From NCBI RefSeq assembly GCF_001050035.1, contig NZ_CVTA01000022.1:276084-340083 (forward strand): DNA of 64,000 bases, in the 5' to 3' direction. Below are positions 59,112 through 64,000 of this stretch, one piece after another; positions within the stretch are counted from its first letter, which is position 1, and every line of letters begins with the position of its first letter. Position numbers and translations under genes: made by a program. The DNA comes from Mycolicibacterium komanii (GTDB lineage: Bacteria; Actinomycetota; Actinomycetes; Mycobacteriales; Mycobacteriaceae). The notes under the pieces were generated by a model that did no database searches, had not been told where the DNA came from, and saw only the letters and a list, made by a program, of their open reading frames with translations.

Positions 59112-60371
59112 TCACTGTTCGGTGAATCGGTTTGAGACGGCCACCAGCAGATCGGCGAGGTCGGTCGCCCCGCCGGGCGGTTCCGGCAGGCGGACGGGGC
59201 CCCGCTGCCTGCTGGGCAGCAGGATGGTGGCGTGTCCCGGCGTGGTCACTTGGCCGCGGTGATTGGTCGCCGCAAGGTCCAGGTGCACCGCCGGACGGTC
59301 CCCGTCGGCCAGGTACTTGCGGGTGACGGTACCGGTGATGGTGTGCAGATCGCCGACGTAGTTGAACAACCGGAACTCACAATCCAGTTTCCACAGCCAG
59401 GCATCGTCGCCCATCCAGTCCGTGCACAGATGGATGAGCCACGTCTCGCGCATGCGACCGTAGTCGAATGTCGTCGGGTTACCCGCGTTGCGCGCGGCGC
59501 TCGGGTCCCAGTGCACCCGCTGTTGGACGTCGGGGACTCCGTGCTCGTTGGGTGTGTAGAACCGCGGAATCCGTTGCTTGTTCTGCCAGGCCAGCCTCAG
59601 GGGCCGGACGCCGTACATGCCCATGCCCATCCCGACGTGCCAGCACACCATGTCGGTGACGGTGAGCGGACCCTTGGTGAGCGGGCCGATCTCGTCTCCT
59701 TCGGCGACGTCCTCCCACCAACGCGGTTCGGCGCCTCGGGGCGTCTCGCGGGCGTACCGCGAGTCGATCTCGGCGATCTCGTCGGCGATCCATGTCTTGA
59801 CGTCCACGTCTTCGTACTTCTTGCGTCCCCTGGCCTTGCTGCGTTCGGTGCGGATCATGTTCCGGTACTGGCCGCCGAGGATGACGCCGACGTCGTCGGC
59901 GAACACCTGTGCCGACCATTCGTGCACAGCCCGGGCGGCGAACTCACTGCTCTTGTCCAGCGCGGCGACAAGGGCGTTGCGCCGGAAGACTCGCCGGTTC
60001 GCGCGCAGCGGCGCCCACCACTCGCGCGAGGACCCGCCGTAGAAGGCGTGAACACCGCGAAGCGGGTCACCGGTGGTCAGCTCCCGGTCCTCCTGGGAGA
60101 GTTCGGTGACCTCGTCCTCGCCGATCAACGTGTCGCCGCCGATCAGCGCGGGCGGTGCGATCGGTTCACCCCAGACCGACTTCGTCGCGTACTCGGGATC
60201 GGACCACAGCGGGTTCGCGTCGCCGTAGCTTTCCGCCACGATCCGGAACGTGTCCTCGTTGGGCCGGCGGTAGTGCGGAGGTTGAGTGTGTGGCACGGCG
60301 ACGCCGATGCGGGCGCGCAATCTGGCCAAACCCTCATCCGTGATTTGGCCCGTTGCCGAGGACTGGGTCAC
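59112..60371 (-). CDS. Double-hotdog MaoC/FAS1-type dehydratase-domain protein
   Basis: 419 residues. N-terminal hotdog with IVAESYGDANPLWSDPEYA (Asp and Asn kept, catalytic His replaced by Trp) and C-terminal hotdog from about residue 225 (WEDVAEGDEIGPLTKGPLTVTDMV). GTG 60371 has GAGGAGG upstream. First gene of the operon. In sterol and alicyclic catabolism such proteins hydrate bulky enoyl-CoAs. The active-site His has to come from the C-terminal half or is missing. Confidence 0.87.
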   Translation of the reverse strand: MTQSSATGQITDEGLARLRARIGVAVPHTQPPHYRRPNEDTFRIVAESYGDANPLWSDPEYATKSVWGEPIAPPALIGGDTLIGEDEVTELSQEDRELTTGDPLRGVHAFYGGSSREWWAPLRANRRVFRRNALVAALDKSSEFAARAVHEWSAQVFADDVGVILGGQYRNMIRTERSKARGRKKYEDVDVKTWIADEIAEIDSRYARETPRGAEPRWWEDVAEGDEIGPLTKGPLTVTDMVCWHVGMGMGMYGVRPLRLAWQNKQRIPRFYTPNEHGVPDVQQRVHWDPSAARNAGNPTTFDYGRMRETWLIHLCTDWMGDDAWLWKLDCEFRLFNYVGDLHTITGTVTRKYLADGDRPAVHLDLAATNHRGQVTTPGHATILLPSRQRGPVRLPEPPGGATDLADLLVAVSNRFTEQ

Positions 60372-60452
60372 GCATGCCTCCTCAGTTCGGGCCTCCTCAG
60401 TTCGGCACAAATTGTCCCGGGGACGTCGGCGGAAATTAAGATACCCGAAAAA

Positions 60453-60468
60453 CGGAAACGTCGTTAAC
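60453..60468. promoter_or_regulatory. Operator candidate CGGAA-N6-TTAAC
   Basis: A degenerate recurrent palindrome in the 103-nt divergent gap between the double-hotdog gene (60371) and the ECH (60475). Confidence 0.35.
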
Positions 60469-60474
60469 GCAGGG

Positions 60475-61293
60475 GTGAGCGAGTTGACTGAAGAGCGGTC
60501 GGGCATCGAGAGCGCGGTCGGATCCGATGGTGTCTGTCGGATCACCATCGACCGTGCCGATGCCGCAAACTCGTTGTCGCCGTTGGCACGTGAAGCCCTC
60601 ACGTACGCGTTCGAAAAGGCCGATGACGATCCTTCGGTGCGAAGCGTGTTGTTGCGGGCGACGGGGGACCGGCACTTCTGCTCGGGTGCGGGTTTGGGCC
60701 CGCAATCGGCACAGCCCACCGCTGAGAAGAAGCCCGGAGACGTCGCTTTAATGCTGCAGAAGGGTTATCAGCGACTGATCTCCGCGGTGCTCGATTGTGA
60801 CAAGCCGGTGGTCGCCGCGGTCAAGGGTGTGGCTGCGGGTGCCGGCGCGAGCCTAATGCTCGCCTGCGATCTGGTCGTCATGTCCACCGAGGCACGCCTG
60901 GTGGAGGCATTCGTGCACCGCGGCATCCTGCCGGACTCGGGCGCGATACATCTGCTGACCAGGATCGTGGGGCTGCGCAAGGCCACCGAACTCCTGATGC
61001 TCGGAGAACCCGTCGACGCCGCGACCTGCGAGCGACTCACGTTGGTGAACCGAGTGGTGGCGCCGGGGGAGACCGACGCGGTCGCCGAGGAACTGGCCCG
61101 CCGCCTGGCCGCGGGCCCGACCGTCATGCTGGCACTGACCAAGCGCCTGTTGTCCGTGTCGTCGGAATCGGGACGCGACCGGGCTTTTGAGCAGGAGGCC
61201 TGGGCGCAGGAGGTGGTGTCGTGGACCGCCGACCTGCAGGAGGGTCTGCGGTCGTTCGCAGAGCGCCGCCCGCCGAACTTTCAGGGCCGCTGA
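60475..61293 (+). CDS. Enoyl-CoA hydratase/isomerase
   Basis: About 272 residues. HFCSGAGLGPQSAQPT and AVKGVAAGAGASLMLACDLVVMS form the oxyanion loops; HRGILPDSGAIHLLTRIVG and SFAERRPPNFQGR end it. GTG 60475 is used; TTG 60484 has better spacing from AGGGG and is equally likely. Divergent from the six-gene operon and convergent, 3 nt apart, with the MFE2-type SDR. Confidence 0.9.
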   Translation: MSELTEERSGIESAVGSDGVCRITIDRADAANSLSPLAREALTYAFEKADDDPSVRSVLLRATGDRHFCSGAGLGPQSAQPTAEKKPGDVALMLQKGYQRLISAVLDCDKPVVAAVKGVAAGAGASLMLACDLVVMSTEARLVEAFVHRGILPDSGAIHLLTRIVGLRKATELLMLGEPVDAATCERLTLVNRVVAPGETDAVAEELARRLAAGPTVMLALTKRLLSVSSESGRDRAFEQEAWAQEVVSWTADLQEGLRSFAERRPPNFQGR

Positions 61294-61296
61294 CGA

Positions 61297-62196
61297 TCAC
61301 CCGTTCGCCGGACCGCCACGAATGGTGAAGGTGGTGCTGTCGTCGATCCCGTCGATCGCCTCTGCCACCAATTCGGCTGTGAGTGAACGGTTCTCGATTC
61401 CCTTGGTGACACCGATGAACACCCGCGACACCTTGCCCGCGCCCACCGAATAGATGTGCGCGGTGCGATCGCAATCCCGGTGGGACAGATAGACCACCAC
61501 GGGTGTCACCAACTCCGGGTCCATCGCCTTGCCCGCCTCACCCATGATGTCCTCGGTCATCCGGGTTCGAGCGATCGGCGCGACGGCGTTGATGGCGATG
61601 CCGTTTCGCGCACCCTCGATCGCCAGCACATGCATCATCCCGACCAGCCCCATCTTTGCCGCACCGTAATTGGCCTGTCCGAAGTTCCCGAACAGACCGG
61701 TGCCAGAGGTGGTTTGAACGATCCGCCCGTAATTCTGCTCGCGCATGATGGGCCACGCGGCCCGGGTCACGTTGAAAGCGCCGGCCAGGTGGACCGAAAT
61801 CACCGCGTCCACCTGCTCGGCGGTCATGTTCTTGAACGCTGCATCGCGGAGGATGCCCGCATTGTTGACGAGGATGTCGAGCCGACCGTAGGCGTCCGTC
61901 GCCGCCGCGACGATCGCCGCGCCACCGTCCTCCGTCGCGACGGAGTCGCCGTTGGCGATCGCGGTGCCGCCCGCGGCGGTGATCTCGTCGACGACCGCTT
62001 GCGCCGCCGAGATCGAGGCGCCTTGCCCGTCGACGGCGGTGCCGAGATCGTTGACCACGACGCGGGCGCCGCGGCGGGCGAGTTCGAGTGCGTGACAGCG
62101 GCCGAGCCCTCCGCCCGCGCCGGTGACAACGGCAACCTGATCATCGAAGGTCAATGTCGATGAGCGCTCGCGCGAAGAGTATCGATCTGACGCCAT
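61297..62196 (-). CDS. SDR of the MFE2/17-beta-HSD4 type (3-hydroxyacyl-CoA dehydrogenase)
   Basis: About 299 residues. VVTGAGGGLGRCHALELARRGARVVVNDLG is the dehydrogenase start of multifunctional enzyme 2-like SDRs; TTSGTGLFGNFGQ has the Ser and YGAAK the Tyr/Lys; a C-terminal tail of about 50 residues follows. ATG 62196 is used because TAACCT on the minus strand ends 7 nt before it (leaderless). It would oxidise an (R)-3-hydroxyacyl-CoA made by the MaoC-type hydratases. Confidence 0.9.
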   Translation of the reverse strand: MASDRYSSRERSSTLTFDDQVAVVTGAGGGLGRCHALELARRGARVVVNDLGTAVDGQGASISAAQAVVDEITAAGGTAIANGDSVATEDGGAAIVAAATDAYGRLDILVNNAGILRDAAFKNMTAEQVDAVISVHLAGAFNVTRAAWPIMREQNYGRIVQTTSGTGLFGNFGQANYGAAKMGLVGMMHVLAIEGARNGIAINAVAPIARTRMTEDIMGEAGKAMDPELVTPVVVYLSHRDCDRTAHIYSVGAGKVSRVFIGVTKGIENRSLTAELVAEAIDGIDDSTTFTIRGGPANG

Positions 62197-62222
62197 GCTT
62201 GAGAGGTTACATTTACGTTGAC

Positions 62223-62238
62223 GAGAATCTGTATTTGC
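62223..62238. promoter_or_regulatory. Operator candidate GAGAA-N6-TTTGC
   Basis: A degenerate recurrent palindrome between the SDR (62196) and the CoA ligase (62252), about -27 to -42 of the SDR's predicted leaderless start. Confidence 0.4.
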
Positions 62239-62251
62239 ATCGGAGGACACC

Positions 62252-63820
62252 ATGAGCGCGGCCACCGAGCTGCTGCGACACGCGCGGGAACGAGCGGGCG
62301 GTCTCAGGGCCCGCTACCGTGCCGCCGGCTTCTGGTCGGACCGGCCGCTCGACGTCGTGCGGTCGGCTGCTCAGCGGTATCCGGCACGGCCGGCGCTGAT
62401 CGATCGCGGTGCCGAATTCACCTACGCAGCACTGGATGAGCAGGTCGATCGGGCGGCCCGCGCGCTTCGCGACGCCGGCGTCGGCGCGACGACGCCCATC
62501 GTTGTCGTGGTCGGCAACGACATCGGTTCGGTCGTCGCCGTGCACGCCGCCATCCGTGTCGACGCGGTGGTACTGCTCGCGCCGCGCAGCGCGGGCGCGA
62601 CACAGGTCGCCGACATCGTCGCCCGTACCGGGGCCCGGTTCGGCCTGGCCCCGAACTGGCCTCCCGCGGGTGACGCACCCTTGCGGGACGCGTGCACCTG
62701 GATCGACATCTTCCGCACGTCGGAGACATCGGTGAGCGACGGGCCCCAGCGGCCCGCCGACGAGCCGTCCTTCGTTCTCTACACCTCCGGCACGACGTCT
62801 CGACCCAAGGGCGTCATCCATTCGCTGAGCACCCTTACCAAGGCATCGGCCAACTACATCGCCGCCGCCGGACTCGGCCGGGACGACCGCATCTTCCTCA
62901 TCAGCCCGCTCGCCTCGGTCACCGGCGTGCTGCAGGCTCTGTTCATCGGGCCCATGCTCGCCGTGCCGGTGGTGCTCGAGGATCGGTGGGATCCCGCCGC
63001 GACGTGTGACCTTCTGTTGTCCTCGGGCGCAACGTGGTACGGCGGTCCGGACCGGCTGCTCGACCGGCTGCTCGACGAAGCGGTCGCCAGGGGGAGCGTC
63101 GTGCCGCTGCGGGCGGTGTATCTCGGTGGCACGATGCTCGACAGACGCATCGTCGAACGGGTTGAAGACGATTTCGGCATTGTCGTGATGCGGGCATACG
63201 GATCGTCGGAGGTGCCGGTCAGCACGTCGGGGCTGCGCGCCGAGAGCAGGGCGGTACGTCATGCGGATGACGGTGTCGCGCTGCAGGACGTCGACGTGCG
63301 GGTGGGGTCGGCGGGGGACCCGGGCGAGTGTTGTATCAAGGGCCCGCACGCCTTCCTCGGCTACACGGACACCGAGGACGATCTGAACGCGTTCGACGGG
63401 GAGTGGTTCCGGACCGGTGACGTGGCCGAGGTTAACGAACACCGCGTGCGGATCGTGGGCCGGATCAAGGACATCGTCATCCGCAACGGAATGAAGATCC
63501 CCGCGGCGGAAGTCGAGGAGGCGGTGGCGCGGATCCCGGGTGTGCGAGAGTGCGCGGCCTACTCGGTTCCCGACGCCACCACCGGTGAACGGCTGGCGGT
63601 TGCCTTGATGCTCGACGACGGCGTCGAGATATCGCTCGCCGACGTGGCGGATGCCCTCGTCGGGGACGGAATGCCGAAATACAAGCTGCCCGAGGAGTTG
63701 GTGTTCTGGGATGAGCCCCTGCCGCTCAACGCCAACGGCAAGGTGCAACGCAATACCCTCGAGGCGCGTTCGGAGGGTCGGCCGCGGGTACTCGCCGACC
63801 GCCTCACCGCTGCCGGTTGA
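62252..63820 (+). CDS. Acyl-CoA synthetase (AMP-binding)
   Basis: 522 residues. Phosphate loop VLYTSGTTSRPKGVIHS near residue 170, A5 region MRAYGSSEVPVS, FRTGDVAEV, VGRIKDIVIRNGMKIP and the catalytic Lys in NANGKVQRNTL. ATG 62252 has TCGGAGGA upstream. Fourth CoA ligase of the window; divergent from the MFE2-type SDR. Resembles the 41.5-kb ligase in the hinge region. Confidence 0.93.
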   Translation: MSAATELLRHARERAGGLRARYRAAGFWSDRPLDVVRSAAQRYPARPALIDRGAEFTYAALDEQVDRAARALRDAGVGATTPIVVVVGNDIGSVVAVHAAIRVDAVVLLAPRSAGATQVADIVARTGARFGLAPNWPPAGDAPLRDACTWIDIFRTSETSVSDGPQRPADEPSFVLYTSGTTSRPKGVIHSLSTLTKASANYIAAAGLGRDDRIFLISPLASVTGVLQALFIGPMLAVPVVLEDRWDPAATCDLLLSSGATWYGGPDRLLDRLLDEAVARGSVVPLRAVYLGGTMLDRRIVERVEDDFGIVVMRAYGSSEVPVSTSGLRAESRAVRHADDGVALQDVDVRVGSAGDPGECCIKGPHAFLGYTDTEDDLNAFDGEWFRTGDVAEVNEHRVRIVGRIKDIVIRNGMKIPAAEVEEAVARIPGVRECAAYSVPDATTGERLAVALMLDDGVEISLADVADALVGDGMPKYKLPEELVFWDEPLPLNANGKVQRNTLEARSEGRPRVLADRLTAAG

Positions 63821-63835
63821 GTCGACCGCCGTTCG

Positions 63836-64000
63836 TCAATCGCCGGTATCGCCACTGACGTTGGCGGTGGCCTTCTTCATCTGAGCCTGCCAGTCCGACG
63901 CATCGCCGGTCTTCTCCTTCTTCGACAGGGCTTGGATGGAGACGTCGTGGCCTTCGGCGGCTTTGCGTAGTGCGCCGACGGTGGCTTGTTCGCGGGTGAT
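63836..64000 (-). CDS. C-terminal end of an unknown protein (cut by the window edge)
   Basis: 54 residues are visible, starting in frame ITREQATVGALRKAAEGHDV at the edge and ending KKATANVSGDTGD. Hydrophilic and Lys/Ala-rich, with no recognisable motif. The frame stays open to the edge and the stop is 15 nt from the convergent CoA-ligase stop. Confidence 0.5.
   Translation of the reverse strand: MTREQATVGALRKAAEGHDVSIQALSKKEKTGDASDWQAQMKKATANVSGDTGD

Noticed and set aside
62213..63748. Minus-strand open frame of about 510 codons antisense to the CoA ligase
   Set aside because: Mirrors the third-position GC bias of a well-supported ligase; no recognisable protein features.
1..64000. KstR (TnnAACnnGTTnnA) or KstR2-type boxes
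   Set aside because: No convincing match in the promoter gaps I read; TTAAC/GTTAA half-sites occur but with the 5-6-5 geometry of the other palindrome.
1..64000. Mobile elements, tRNA genes, CRISPR arrays, riboswitches
   Set aside because: No transposase, integrase, terminal repeat pair, cloverleaf or spaced direct-repeat array was seen; every gap is under about 240 nt.

Overview
The window looks like chromosome from a fast-growing Mycolicibacterium/Mycobacterium-type actinomycete. The DNA is GC-rich, GTG and TTG starts are common, and genes are packed in runs with 1-4 nt start/stop overlaps. The gene content points the same way: several cytochromes P450, LLM-class (F420-type) oxidoreductases, a mycofactocin-type SDR, an AveC-like membrane protein, DapB/2,4-diaminopentanoate dehydrogenase-like enzymes, CaiB/BaiF CoA-transferases and many acyl-CoA dehydrogenases. 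I see no tRNA, rRNA, IS element, CRISPR array or phage gene. The window is one long catabolic region of the kind used for sterols, bile-acid-like steroids, terpenoids or other alicyclic acids; the substrate itself cannot be read from the sequence.

Layout. 1-5.0 kb: ALDH and SDR, a TetR regulator divergent from a periplasmic-binding-fold protein without a signal peptide, and the first DapB-like dehydrogenase. 5.1-9.5 kb: P450, two more DapB-like dehydrogenases and a 3-alpha-HSD-like SDR. 9.6-13.6 kb: an SDR/BFD-ferredoxin/duplicated-domain operon, divergent from a P450-AveC-like pair. 13.7-20 kb: two more DapB-like enzymes, a mycofactocin-type SDR, another SDR, a CoA ligase and a SnoaL-like protein. 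20-29.3 kb: CoA-transferase-P450 pair, TetR, and an operon that mirrors the mycobacterial igr operon (P450, two ACADs, two MaoC proteins, DUF35, Ltp2-like thiolase). 29.5-38 kb: ALDH and a double CoA-transferase joined by a MIRU-like element, MaoC/amidohydrolase, cysteine-hydrolase-like protein, LLM oxidoreductase and ACAD. 38-43 kb: amidohydrolase, an ACAD pair and a CoA ligase. 43-49 kb: IclR divergent from a frameshifted ADH/SnoaL/SDR/LLM operon, then an amidohydrolase. 49-54 kb: TetR, P450, and a two-SDR plus four-membrane-protein operon. 54-64 kb: a six-gene beta-oxidation operon, ECH, MFE2-type SDR, a CoA ligase and a partial gene.

How the genes work together (inference): P450s and alcohol/aldehyde dehydrogenases would oxidise a hydrophobic skeleton to acids. 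CoA ligases and CoA-transferases would activate the acids. ACADs, hotdog hydratases, ECHs, SDRs and the Ltp2/DUF35 pair would shorten the side chain. Amidohydrolase-2 and LLM enzymes may act on ring or hydrolysable intermediates.

The most interesting regulatory signal is a palindrome, GAGAA-N6-TTCTC. It occurs exactly four times and in degenerate form about eleven more times, nearly always in promoter gaps, which suggests one regulon covering most of the window. Several genes also appear to be transcribed as leaderless mRNAs, with TANNNT about 6-7 nt before the start codon.
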